Notes under the pieces: generated by a model
What the model was told of the DNA's origin: nothing
What the model saw: the letters and a program-made list of their open reading frames with translations, nothing else
The model's database searches: none
Part shown: one piece after another, positions 1-6,484 of the stretch
How positions within the stretch are numbered: the first letter of the stretch is position 1
How the letters are laid out: each line of letters begins with the position of its first letter
Program-made: the position numbers and the translations under genes
Origin: an uncultured Bacilli bacterium
GTDB taxonomy: Bacteria > Bacillota_I > Bacilli_A > RF39 > UBA660
Assembly (NCBI GenBank): GCA_944363895.1
Contig: CALVVP010000110.1
Span: 1 to 20,430 of the forward strand
Length of the DNA: 20,430 nt
Direction of reading: 5' to 3'

Positions 1-1
1 A

Positions 2-241
2 GAAATGGAGCGTGATGCTGTTAAGTGTGGATATTTTCCAATTTTTAGAAGAAACCCACTATCTAAATTTAGTTTAGATTGTAATCCTGACTTTAGTTTG
101 TATGATGACTTTTTAAATAAACAAACGCGATATACCGTTTTAAATAAAATAAATGATGAAGCCGATGAATTATTAAAATTAAATAAAGAAAATGCGATAA
201 AAACTTATGAATATTATAAAAAAATAAGTGAAGAAGAGTAA
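2..241 (+). CDS. nifJ: Pyruvate:ferredoxin (flavodoxin) oxidoreductase, C-terminal end (partial)
   Basis: The reading frame is open to the left edge, so only about the last 79 residues are here. The pattern 'AVKCGYFPIFRRNP', a short acidic stretch, 'DDFLNKQTRYTVL' and a final 'YEYYKK' closely follows the extreme C-terminus of PFOR (NifJ-type). PFOR decarboxylates pyruvate to acetyl-CoA and reduces ferredoxin in anaerobes. The TPP, CoA and iron-sulfur domains would lie upstream, outside the window. The internal ATG at position 5 is not the real start. A new promoter begins at 242, directly after the stop codon. The assignment rests on recalled family similarity in the tail only. Confidence 0.8.
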   Translation, partial: EMERDAVKCGYFPIFRRNPLSKFSLDCNPDFSLYDDFLNKQTRYTVLNKINDEADELLKLNKENAIKTYEYYKKISEEE

Positions 242-270
242 TTGACAATTAAATTAATTTATAGTAAAAT
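242..270 (+). promoter_or_regulatory. Promoter of plus-strand small RNA, copy 1
   Basis: TTGACA at 242-247, a 17-base spacer, and TAAAAT at 265-270. This is a near-consensus sigma-A promoter pointing right toward the hairpin at 361-395. No open frame with a ribosome site follows, which suggests a non-coding transcript starting near 277. Confidence 0.7.
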
Positions 271-276
271 GTATAT

Positions 277-398
277 AGATGAGAAATCATCATATAATAA
301 AAAAGAGATACATTTAATATCCTTATGTTAGATGTTTTACTCTAAATTTTTTGCTTTAAAGAAAACACCGTTTCAGAAGTTGATTCGGTGTTTTCATT
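277..398 (+). ncRNA. Candidate antitoxin RNA, copy 1
   Basis: This predicted RNA of about 120 nt runs from the promoter at 242-270 to the terminator at 361-395. Near its 5' end GATGA-GAAA-TCATC forms a small tetraloop hairpin. In copy 2 the sequence differs, but a hairpin ATGAG/CTCAT is kept, which resembles compensatory change. Its last ~40 nt would be complementary to the 3' end of the minus-strand toxin mRNA, as in the txpA/RatA convergent design. No coding frame is apparent. The exact ends are inferred. Confidence 0.5.
361..395. terminator. Bidirectional terminator shared by convergent RNAs, copy 1
   Basis: A perfect 10 bp stem, GAAAACACCG (361-370) with CGGTGTTTTC (386-395), and a 15-base loop. 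The A-rich 5' arm and T-rich 3' arm let it work in both directions. It lies between the two convergent promoters. Confidence 0.75.
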
Positions 399-403
399 TA
401 AGA

Positions 404-469
404 TTAGTCCTTTTTAAGGACTACGATTGTATATAATACAATAGTTATAAAAATAACTATTAATTCCAT
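404..469 (-). CDS. Small hydrophobic peptide, candidate type I toxin, copy 1
   Basis: A 21-residue peptide starting MELIVIFITIVL and ending VVLKKD: one hydrophobic helix followed by a charged C-terminus, the usual build of type I toxins that insert in the membrane. The ATG at 467-469 has a modest ribosome site, AAAGGA, 9 bases upstream. The frame lies inside and out of phase with the 29-codon frame that starts at 503. In copy 2 the two coding changes here are mild (start ATG to TTG, Ile to Val), while those in the overlapping frame are less conservative. This suggests that this is the constrained frame. No family name can be given. Toxicity is inferred from architecture. Confidence 0.5.
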   Translation of the reverse strand: MELIVIFITIVLYTIVVLKKD

Positions 470-503
470 TGGAATTAATCCTTTCTATAGCTTTTTTAAC
501 CAT
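414..503 (-). CDS. Overlapping short leader frame with strong ribosome site, copy 1
   Basis: The ATG at 501-503 follows a near-perfect ribosome site (AAGGAGG, 512-518 on the minus strand) at good spacing and opens a 29-codon frame (MVKKAIERINS..., ending NRSP). It overlaps the hydrophobic peptide frame by 56 bases in a different phase and is itself only weakly hydrophobic. It may be a leader that couples ribosome entry to the downstream toxin frame, as mok does for hok. Alternatively a frameshift could join the basic N-terminus to the hydrophobic segment. Translation is likely given the ribosome site; function is unknown. Confidence 0.4.
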   Translation of the reverse strand: MVKKAIERINSNGINSYFYNYCIIYNRSP

Positions 504-598
504 AGAAATCACCTCCTTAAGCAATAAAATCAAAAAACTAAAAGATAATATTGCTGACGGAGTAAAACACCTAACTACTAAATATACCTCTATAATTA

Positions 599-627
599 AT
601 TATAAATTAATTCAAAACATAAGTCAA
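599..627 (-). promoter_or_regulatory. Promoter of minus-strand toxin mRNA, copy 1
   Basis: On the minus strand: TTGACT (622-627), a 17-base spacer, TATAAT (599-604). Transcription would begin near 592 and leave a 5' leader of about 75 nt before the ribosome site. In that leader AGCAATA and TATTGCT form a 7 bp stem whose 3' arm abuts the ribosome site. In copy 2 one pair becomes G-U but the stem is kept. Confidence 0.72.
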
Positions 628-655
628 CAACAAATTAACAATATTTATTTTATTA

Positions 656-684
656 TTGACAATAAAATTAATTTATAGTAAAAT
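656..684 (+). promoter_or_regulatory. Promoter of plus-strand small RNA, copy 2
   Basis: TTGACA (656-661), 17-base spacer, TAAAAT (679-684). The boxes and spacing match copy 1 exactly. Confidence 0.7.
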
Positions 685-690
685 GTATAT

Positions 691-814
691 AGATGAGGAA
701 ATCTCATATAATAAAAAAGAGATACATTTAATATCCTATTGTTAGATGTTTTACTCTAAATATTTTTTACTTTAAAGAAAACACCGTTTCAAAAGATGAT
801 TCGGTGTTTTCGTT
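691..814 (+). ncRNA. Candidate antitoxin RNA, copy 2
   Basis: Same layout as the copy 1 RNA. The 5' hairpin has changed to ATGAG-GAAAT-CTCAT but still pairs. It ends at the hairpin 777-811. It shares the 16-base element GTTAGATGTTTTACTC (741-756) with copy 1 (327-342). Ends are inferred. Confidence 0.5.
777..811. terminator. Bidirectional terminator, copy 2
   Basis: The 10 bp stem GAAAACACCG (777-786) / CGGTGTTTTC (802-811) is fully conserved with copy 1, while the 15-base loop differs at several positions. The stem is therefore kept and the loop is free to change. Confidence 0.75.
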
Positions 815-819
815 TAAGA

Positions 820-885
820 CTAGTCCTTTTTAAGGACTACGATTGTATATAATACAATAGTTATAAAAATAACTACTAATTCCAA
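820..885 (-). CDS. Small hydrophobic peptide, candidate type I toxin, copy 2
   Basis: Counterpart of the 404-469 frame. It encodes the same 21-residue hydrophobic peptide with Ile5-equivalent changed to Val, and with TTG in place of ATG as the possible start (883-885 on the minus strand). The stop is TAG instead of TAA. The AAAGGA ribosome site 9 bases upstream is unchanged. The TTG start may lower expression, so this copy could be weaker or decaying. Confidence 0.42.
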   Translation of the reverse strand: MELVVIFITIVLYTIVVLKKD

Positions 886-919
886 TGGAATTAATCCTTT
901 CTATAGTTTTTTTAACCAT
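830..919 (-). CDS. Overlapping short leader frame, copy 2
   Basis: A 29-codon frame from ATG at 917-919, equivalent to 414-503. The ribosome site is weaker (AAAGAGGTG instead of AAGGAGGTG). Three residues differ from copy 1 (Ala to Thr, Asn to Ile, Asn to Ser), so the peptide sequence itself looks little constrained. It overlaps the hydrophobic frame out of phase. Confidence 0.35.
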   Translation of the reverse strand: MVKKTIERINSIGISSYFYNYCIIYNRSP

Positions 920-1014
920 AGAAATCACCTCTTTAAGCAATAAAATCAAAAAACTAAAAGATAATACTGCTAACGGAGTAAAACACCTAACTATTAAATA
1001 TACCTCTATAGTTA

Positions 1015-1043
1015 ATTATAAATTAATTTAAAACATAAGTCAA
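1015..1043 (-). promoter_or_regulatory. Promoter of minus-strand toxin mRNA, copy 2
   Basis: Minus strand TTGACT (1038-1043), 17-base spacer, TATAAT (1015-1020), identical boxes to copy 1. Confidence 0.72.
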
Positions 1044-1116
1044 CAATAAATTAACTTATTTTAATAAAATATAACAACATTACAAAATTGTCATTAAAAA
1101 TAGTAACTTTTTTTGA

Positions 1117-1153
1117 TATAATTAATTTGGCGTGGTACAATAATTAAAGAAGG
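1117..1153 (+). promoter_or_regulatory. -10 box and ribosome site for the P-type ATPase gene
   Basis: TATAAT at 1117-1122 follows a T-run. No good -35 lies at 17 bases. The ribosome site AAAGAAGG (1146-1153) stands 8 bases before the ATG at 1162 and fixes that start. Confidence 0.5.
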
Positions 1154-1161
1154 TTGATACT

Positions 1162-3438
1162 ATGGAAAGATTTAATCCTAATTTAAATGAAGGTTTATCT
1201 AGTAAACAAGTTAAATTAAGAATTGAACAAGGACTAACTAATAAAGAAACTACAGTTCCGACTAAAACAATTCCAAGAATAATTAGGGATAATGTTTTTA
1301 CTTTGTTTAATTTACTTAATTTTCTTTTAGCATTAGCTATTTTTGCTGTTGGTTCATATAAGAATCTATTATTTATGGGAATTGTTCTTTGTAATACTTT
1401 AATTAGTACAATTCAAGAAATAAGATCAAAATTAGTTATCGATAAATTATCCGTTATTACATCAACTAAAGCTAAAGTAATTAGAAATAATAAAATAGTA
1501 ACTATCAACAATGAAGATATTGTTTTAGATGACATTATTTTATTTAAAGCGGGTAATCAAATTGTCACGGATGCGATTATTATGGAAGGTGAGGTATCAG
1601 TTAATGAAGCTTTTATTACTGGTGAAACGGAACTAATAACCTATAAAAAAGGCGACATGCTTAAATCTGGTAGTTTTGTGGTTGTTGGTAATTGTAAAGC
1701 TAAAGTTGAACATGTGTCTTTAGATAATTATACCAATGTGATTAGTAAAGATGCTAAATATGTTAAACCAATTAATTCAATTTTAATGAATTCCTTAAAC
1801 AAAATAATTAAAATAATTTCTATTTTAATCGTTCCTTTAGGAGTTTTATTATTTTTAAATCAATATAATTTAGATAAAAACTTAGAATTAGCTGTAATAA
1901 ATACCGTTGCTGCTTTAATCGGAATGATACCTGAAGGATTAGTTTTATTAACAAGTACGGTTTTAGCCGTTTCGGTTATTCGTTTAGCTAGATTAAATGT
2001 TTTAGTTCAAGAATTATATTGTATTGAAATGTTAGCAAGAGTCGATACAATATGTTTAGATAAAACGGGAACTATTACCGATGGAAAAATGGAAGTAATT
2101 GATGTTATTCCTTTAAATAAAAAATATAATCTTGAAGAAATAATGGGGAATATCGTCAATAATTTAGAAGTTGATAATGCGACTAGTGAAGCAATTAGTA
2201 ATTATTTTAAAAAATATGACAATTACGAAGTTATAAAAAAGATACCTTTCTCACCAATTTATAAATATAGTGGTGTTGAGTTTAAAGAAGGAAAATTTGT
2301 TTTTGGTGCGCCGGAATTTTTAACTAAAAAAGAAATAAAAGAAGTTAAAGAAAATCAAGATAATCGAACTTTACTTATTTGCTTTAATGATGAACCAATC
2401 GGGGTTATTGTTTTGAAAGATACAATTAGAAAAAATGCTAAAAAAACATTAGATTATTTAACTAAACAAGGCGTTGATATTAAAATAATATCTGGTGATA
2501 ATGTGAAAACAGTTAGTAAAATTGCTCGTGATGCGGGCTTAACTGATATTAGAAGTATCGATGTCTCATCTTTAAATAATTTAGAATTGGAAAGTGCTAT
2601 ATTAGAAAATAATATTTTTGCTAGAGTTACACCCCTTCAAAAAAAGCAAATGGTCGAAATATTACAAAAAAACAAACATTTTGTGGCAATGACTGGTGAT
2701 GGCGTTAATGATGTATTAGCTTTAAAACAAGCTGATTGTAGTATCACCATTAAAAATGCCACTGATGCTGCTCGTAATGTTAGTCAACTAGTTTTATTAG
2801 ATGATGATTTTGATTCAATTCCTAGTATTGTCCGTGAGGGGAGAAGAACTATCAACAATATCGAAAGAAGTGCCACTTTATTTTTAGCTAAAACTGGTTA
2901 TGCTTTTTTACTTGCTGTTATCTTTATGTTTGTAAATTTTAATTATCCTTTTCAACCGATTCAATTAACTTTAACTAATTTTTTTACCATCGGTGTTCCA
3001 TCATTTATTTTAGCTTTGGAGCCAAACAACAATCGTATTAAAGGCAATTTTTTAATTAATGTTATTAGTAGGTCTTTACCAACTTCATTAACAATTGTCT
3101 TAAATATTGTTATAATTGCGATATTAGGTAACTTTTTTAAACTAAATGATGTACAAATATCAACATTATGTGTTATAATGACAGGGTTCACTGGTTTCTT
3201 ATTATTATTTAAAATATGTTTTCCTTTAAATAGATTAAGATTAGGATTAATTATTATTTTGATTTTAGGTTTTATTGGAACATTAATTGGCTTTAGAGAA
3301 TTTTTTGCCTTAACAGTATTAAACTTAAAAATGTTTATCTTTATTTTAGTTTTAGTTTTTATGTCGTTATTTTTGTTTAGTCTAATGAGTATTTTAGTCG
3401 ATAAATTAATCAAAAGATATCCTAAATTTTTTAACTAG
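1162..3438 (+). CDS. CtpE-like P-type ATPase, probable Ca2+ or other divalent cation pump
   Basis: This 758-residue membrane protein uses ATP to move cations. The actuator motif TGE is at 153-155, the phosphorylation motif DKTGT has its aspartate at 300, and the hinge motif TGDGVND is at 511-517. The fourth-helix motif PEGL (257-260) is of the kind found in Ca2+-type P2 pumps. Two hydrophobic segments fall near 43-85, two near 210-275 and a C-terminal bundle after about 570. There is no N-terminal metal-binding CxxC domain, which argues against a copper or cadmium pump. The whole pattern, including 'PEGLVLLTS', resembles mycobacterial CtpE and streptococcal relatives. CtpE was reported to act in calcium uptake, but the ion and direction here are inferred. 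It is the first gene of a run with a ZIP transporter 9 bases downstream. Confidence 0.85.
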   Translation: MERFNPNLNEGLSSKQVKLRIEQGLTNKETTVPTKTIPRIIRDNVFTLFNLLNFLLALAIFAVGSYKNLLFMGIVLCNTLISTIQEIRSKLVIDKLSVITSTKAKVIRNNKIVTINNEDIVLDDIILFKAGNQIVTDAIIMEGEVSVNEAFITGETELITYKKGDMLKSGSFVVVGNCKAKVEHVSLDNYTNVISKDAKYVKPINSILMNSLNKIIKIISILIVPLGVLLFLNQYNLDKNLELAVINTVAALIGMIPEGLVLLTSTVLAVSVIRLARLNVLVQELYCIEMLARVDTICLDKTGTITDGKMEVIDVIPLNKKYNLEEIMGNIVNNLEVDNATSEAISNYFKKYDNYEVIKKIPFSPIYKYSGVEFKEGKFVFGAPEFLTKKEIKEVKENQDNRTLLICFNDEPIGVIVLKDTIRKNAKKTLDYLTKQGVDIKIISGDNVKTVSKIARDAGLTDIRSIDVSSLNNLELESAILENNIFARVTPLQKKQMVEILQKNKHFVAMTGDGVNDVLALKQADCSITIKNATDAARNVSQLVLLDDDFDSIPSIVREGRRTINNIERSATLFLAKTGYAFLLAVIFMFVNFNYPFQPIQLTLTNFFTIGVPSFILALEPNNNRIKGNFLINVISRSLPTSLTIVLNIVIIAILGNFFKLNDVQISTLCVIMTGFTGFLLLFKICFPLNRLRLGLIIILILGFIGTLIGFREFFALTVLNLKMFIFILVLVFMSLFLFSLMSILVDKLIKRYPKFFN

Positions 3439-3447
3439 GGAGGTTTT

Positions 3448-4161
3448 ATGAATTTAGTAATTACACTTTTATTTGGTATGACTGTTTTTATTGGCACTTT
3501 AATTATTTTAATTACCAAAGATAATAAAAAAATAGCTGAATTATCGATAAGTATTGCTTTTAGCGTGTTATTTTTATTGATATTTTTAGAAGTTGTACCC
3601 CATACTTTAGAACATTTAGATTATTTTTTAATGATATTTTATGGTTTAATCGGTTTTGGGTTATTAAAACTATTAGACTTATTTATTCCTGAACATGAAC
3701 ATTCACATAAAAAAGATCATGTCTTTCACATTGGAATTATGGCTAGTATTGCTTTAGTCATTCATAATCTTATCGAAGGAATGGTTTTATATTCTACTTT
3801 ACAACAAAATTTAAACTTAGGAATATTATTAGGAATTGGCATAGGTTTACATAATATTCCGATGGGAATGGTTATTTCTAGTTCTTTAGAAATGGCAAAT
3901 TATAATAAAATAAAAATAACTTTAACTAGTTTTGGTGTTTCTTTAGCCACATTTATGGGAGCTTTAATCATTAGCTTAGTAGGGGGAGTTAGTGATTATA
4001 TTATTGGTGTCATGTTTGCCCTAACTTTGGGCATGCTTATTTATATCGTTTTCTTTGAATTATATCGTCATTTGAAACATCAAAATAAAAAAAATAATAT
4101 AACAGGTTTTATTATAGGAGCAATTATTATATGCATAAGTTTAATCTTTCACAATCATTAA
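3448..4161 (+). CDS. ZIP-family divalent metal transporter
   Basis: A 237-residue membrane protein of the ZIP family, which imports Zn2+, Fe2+ or Mn2+ into the cytoplasm. It has about eight hydrophobic segments. A His-rich loop (PEHEHSHKKDH, about 80-90) separates the third and fourth. The metal motif of the fourth helix, HNLIEG (106-111), is intact. The fifth-helix motif is HNIPMG (135-140), with Met where the family normally has Glu. The usual acidic residue near the end, FFEL (E204), is present. The ribosome site GGGAGG lies just before the ATG. The gene starts 9 bases after the ATPase and its 3' end overlaps the next gene by 31 bases, so co-transcription is likely. The metal cannot be decided from sequence. 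Confidence 0.85.
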   Translation: MNLVITLLFGMTVFIGTLIILITKDNKKIAELSISIAFSVLFLLIFLEVVPHTLEHLDYFLMIFYGLIGFGLLKLLDLFIPEHEHSHKKDHVFHIGIMASIALVIHNLIEGMVLYSTLQQNLNLGILLGIGIGLHNIPMGMVISSSLEMANYNKIKITLTSFGVSLATFMGALIISLVGGVSDYIIGVMFALTLGMLIYIVFFELYRHLKHQNKKNNITGFIIGAIIICISLIFHNH

Positions 4162-5927
4162 AAAATAATTATATTGTTTATGCTTTTATTATATCTAGTT
4201 TGATTAATAGTATCTTATTACTTTTTATGACAACGGGATTAGGTAATATTCGTTTTATCTTTAGCGACTTAGTTATATTATTACTTATTTGTAGTTTTTC
4301 CTTTCTAGTTAAAAAAAGAAATCTTTATTTTTTAATCTTTTCAATCATATTATCTTTAATTTGTTGTATTAATTCGGTTTATTACAATAATTATAACGAT
4401 TTTGCTTCAGTTTATTTATTTGAAACAATGTTTCAAGCCTTTAAATTACCTAGTGAAGCTGTAACAAGCGTTTTTCAAATTAATGATTTTATCTTTATTT
4501 GGCAAATTTTATTAATGATTATTTTATATCGTAAATTAAAATATGAAAAAAATACTATGAATTTTAAAAGGAGTATTTCCCTAACATTTGCTTTATTTGT
4601 TATAATTTTGTTATCTTGTAATTCTAACGATATATATCGCTTAACTCATGATTGGAACAAATCTTATGTCGTCCGTAATTTTGGAATATATAGTTATCAA
4701 GTAAATGATATTTTTACGGTTTTAAAAAAATTCGTTTGTCCAAATTGTGGTAAAGAAGAAGCGATAACAATCATTGATGAATATTTCCGTAATAAAGAAA
4801 TAAAAGAAAATGAATATACCAATATTTTTAAAGATAAAAATATTTTATTTATTCATGCGGAAAGTGTTCAAAATATGTTTCTAAATAGTGAAATAAATAA
4901 TCAAGTTATAACACCTAATTTAAATAAATTAGCTAAAGAAGGTTTATATTTTAGTAATTATTATTCACAAGAAAGTGTCGGAACAAGTAGTGATACCGAG
5001 TTTACGATTACTAATTCAATTTTGCCAGTTGGCACAGGAACCGTGTTTGTTAATTATGATCATAATAATTATCAATCGATGATTAAATCATTTAAACAAA
5101 TAGGTTATTATACATTTAGTATGCATGGCAATATTTGTGAATATTGGAATCGAAATCAAATGTATCAAGTAATTGGTTATGATCGTTTTTATTGCTATAA
5201 TGACTATGATTTAACTGATCAGATTGGTATAGGTTTATCTGATAAGTCTTTCTTTAGTCAATCAGCTGATATAATTAATGATATTCATGCATCTTACGAT
5301 AAATTTTATGGTACTTTAATTATGTTAACTAATCATACTCCGTTTTATAACGATGGTAAAGTCGAATTTGATGTTGGTAATATGGAAGGTACTAAAATGG
5401 GCAATTATCTAAAATTATTACATTATGCGGATGAAGCCATTGGTGAATTTATAACTAAATTAGATAATCTTGGTATTTTAGAAGATACCGTAATTGTTAT
5501 TTATGGTGACCACGATGCGAAATTCACAATTAAACAATATGAAGAATATTTAGGTAAAGATATTGATTTTTATGAATATGAGCAGTTAACTAAAGTTCCT
5601 TTAATTATTTGGACCAAAGACCAACAAGTTCAAGGTGAAATTACAAAAATAATGGGTGCTTATGATGTAATGCCAACTTTAGCTAATATGTTTGGTTTTG
5701 AATATAAATATGCTTTAGGTCACGATATCTTTAGTATTGATGAAAACATTGTCGTTTTTCCTAATGGTAATTGGGTTACCGATAAAGTATATTATAATAA
5801 TCAGTTGAGTGATTATAAAGAATATAGTGAAGTAAGCGATGAATATTTAAAAGAAAATGAAGAGAAAGCTAAGAAAATAGTAGAGATTTCTAATTATTTA
5901 ATTAGGTATAATTTATTTAAGGAGTGA
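4131..5927 (+). CDS. LtaS-like membrane phosphoglycerol transferase (lipoteichoic acid synthase family)
   Basis: 598 residues. The N-terminal ~170 hold about five hydrophobic helices. The extracellular sulfatase-fold domain follows from about residue 230. LtaS enzymes transfer glycerol phosphate from phosphatidylglycerol to build lipoteichoic acid on the outer face of the membrane and need a divalent metal, usually Mn2+. Ligands can be placed: E244 in HAES, the nucleophile region GTSSDTE (284-290), and D460-H461 in YGDHD. The WNR segment of the substrate site is present. The position aligned to the LtaS nucleophile Thr is Ser286. The start at 4131 lies inside the ZIP gene and has GGAG about 10 bases upstream. 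A CPNC pair near residues 203-206 is unusual. Another phosphoglycerol or phosphoethanolamine transferase role is possible. Confidence 0.85.
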   Translation: MHKFNLSQSLKNNYIVYAFIISSLINSILLLFMTTGLGNIRFIFSDLVILLLICSFSFLVKKRNLYFLIFSIILSLICCINSVYYNNYNDFASVYLFETMFQAFKLPSEAVTSVFQINDFIFIWQILLMIILYRKLKYEKNTMNFKRSISLTFALFVIILLSCNSNDIYRLTHDWNKSYVVRNFGIYSYQVNDIFTVLKKFVCPNCGKEEAITIIDEYFRNKEIKENEYTNIFKDKNILFIHAESVQNMFLNSEINNQVITPNLNKLAKEGLYFSNYYSQESVGTSSDTEFTITNSILPVGTGTVFVNYDHNNYQSMIKSFKQIGYYTFSMHGNICEYWNRNQMYQVIGYDRFYCYNDYDLTDQIGIGLSDKSFFSQSADIINDIHASYDKFYGTLIMLTNHTPFYNDGKVEFDVGNMEGTKMGNYLKLLHYADEAIGEFITKLDNLGILEDTVIVIYGDHDAKFTIKQYEEYLGKDIDFYEYEQLTKVPLIIWTKDQQVQGEITKIMGAYDVMPTLANMFGFEYKYALGHDIFSIDENIVVFPNGNWVTDKVYYNNQLSDYKEYSEVSDEYLKENEEKAKKIVEISNYLIRYNLFKE

Positions 5928-5932
5928 TGATT

Positions 5933-6262
5933 ATGCATTTTGAATTGTTTAAAGTTTTCTTTATCATTGTTGCAGTTATAGTTGGAGTTATTTTTATTCT
6001 TACTATATTAATGGTTGCTAGTCCTAAAATACGTGCTAAATTTATGGGTAGGCAAGTTAAAGCTACTAAATATATGATTGACGAAGTCGAAGATGATTTG
6101 ACGGATATTGCTACTAAAAGAGCTAATATTAATAAAGAAGGAGTAGAAATTACAGCTAAAGCAATTAAAGATGGTTTAAAAGATAAGGTATATTGTAAAT
6201 ATTGTGGCAAAAAAATCGATAAAGACTCAAAATTTTGTAAAATATGTGGTAAAGAACAATAA
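5933..6262 (+). CDS. Small membrane protein with C-terminal zinc ribbon
   Basis: 109 residues. The ATG at 5933 is chosen because AAGGAG (5919-5924) stands 8 bases upstream; the in-frame GTG at 5924 and ATG at 5927 are too close to it. The N-terminus is one transmembrane helix (about 5-30). A charged, probably helical cytoplasmic linker follows. The C-terminus is a short zinc ribbon, CKYCGKKI...FCKICGKEQ, with two CxxCG knuckles. Zinc ribbons of this type are common at the ends of small Firmicute membrane proteins without a known enzymatic role. The gene follows the LtaS-like gene almost directly, so the two are probably cotranscribed. I do not recognise a specific family and assign no function. 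No clear terminator is seen before the tRNA promoter. Confidence 0.8.
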   Translation: MHFELFKVFFIIVAVIVGVIFILTILMVASPKIRAKFMGRQVKATKYMIDEVEDDLTDIATKRANINKEGVEITAKAIKDGLKDKVYCKYCGKKIDKDSKFCKICGKEQ

Positions 6263-6296
6263 TTAGCATATTATATAATAAATTATAGTAAAAGTA

Positions 6297-6325
6297 TTGC
6301 TTAAGTTAAAATATTTTGCTATAAT
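6297..6325 (+). promoter_or_regulatory. tRNA-Cys promoter
   Basis: TTGCTT (6297-6302), 17-base spacer, TATAAT (6320-6325), placed about 10 bases before the tRNA 5' end. Confidence 0.75.
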
Positions 6326-6335
6326 TTACTTACAC

Positions 6336-6410
6336 GGGTCTATAGCCAAGTTGGTAAGGCATGGGACTGCAACTCCCCGAGCGTCGGTTCAAGTCCGGCT
6401 AGGCCCTCCA
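6336..6410 (+). tRNA. tRNA-Cys (anticodon GCA)
   Basis: Acceptor arms GGGTCTA and TAGGCCC pair over 7 bp with one G-U. The D arm is GCC...GGC. The anticodon loop CTGCAAC carries GCA at 6369-6371. The T arm is GTCGG-TTCAAGT-CCGGC. CCA is encoded at 6408-6410. The first pair of the anticodon stem is a T-C mismatch. Total length is 75 bases. Confidence 0.93.
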
Positions 6411-6414
6411 TTAG

Positions 6415-6435
6415 AAAATTTGTTCAAATTTTTTT
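6415..6435 (+). terminator. Probable tRNA terminator
   Basis: AAAATTT-GTTC-AAATTTT followed by further Ts, directly after the tRNA. The stem is A/T only, so it is weak. Confidence 0.5.
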
Positions 6436-6484
6436 AATAAGGTTTGAGTTTATAATATATTTTACTAATTTATAGATTAAATTG

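Larger units (their letters stand above)
242..639. repeat. Tandem direct repeat, copy 1 (type I TA-like cassette)
   Basis: This roughly 400 bp unit recurs at 656-1055 with about 90% identity and an offset of 414-416 bases. It runs from a TTGACA box to a shared 'aaattaac' end. The unit holds two convergent promoters, one bidirectional hairpin and minus-strand small reading frames, each annotated separately. Differences between copies fall so that RNA hairpins and the hydrophobic peptide are kept. Confidence 0.93.
656..1055. repeat. Tandem direct repeat, copy 2 (type I TA-like cassette)
   Basis: Second copy of the 242-639 unit, about 90% identical, with the same promoter, hairpin and small-frame order. 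The sequence after 1055 diverges and leads into the promoter region of the P-type ATPase gene. Confidence 0.93.

Noticed and set aside
469..678. Plus-strand 69-residue frame in copy 1 of the repeat (MELILSIAFL...), with a shorter version in copy 2
   Set aside because: It has no ribosome site and lies antisense to the toxin mRNA and its promoter. The similar start MELI arises from a palindrome around the start codon. Copy 2 carries four or more changed residues and an early stop.
242..1055. CRISPR array or insertion sequence
   Set aside because: There are only two long copies, no short regular repeats with unique spacers, no transposase and no terminal inverted repeats.
2961..3413. 150-residue minus-strand frame in the P-type ATPase gene
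   Set aside because: It lies wholly inside a gene with intact catalytic motifs and is low-complexity Lys/Ile/Asn, as expected of an AT-rich shadow frame.
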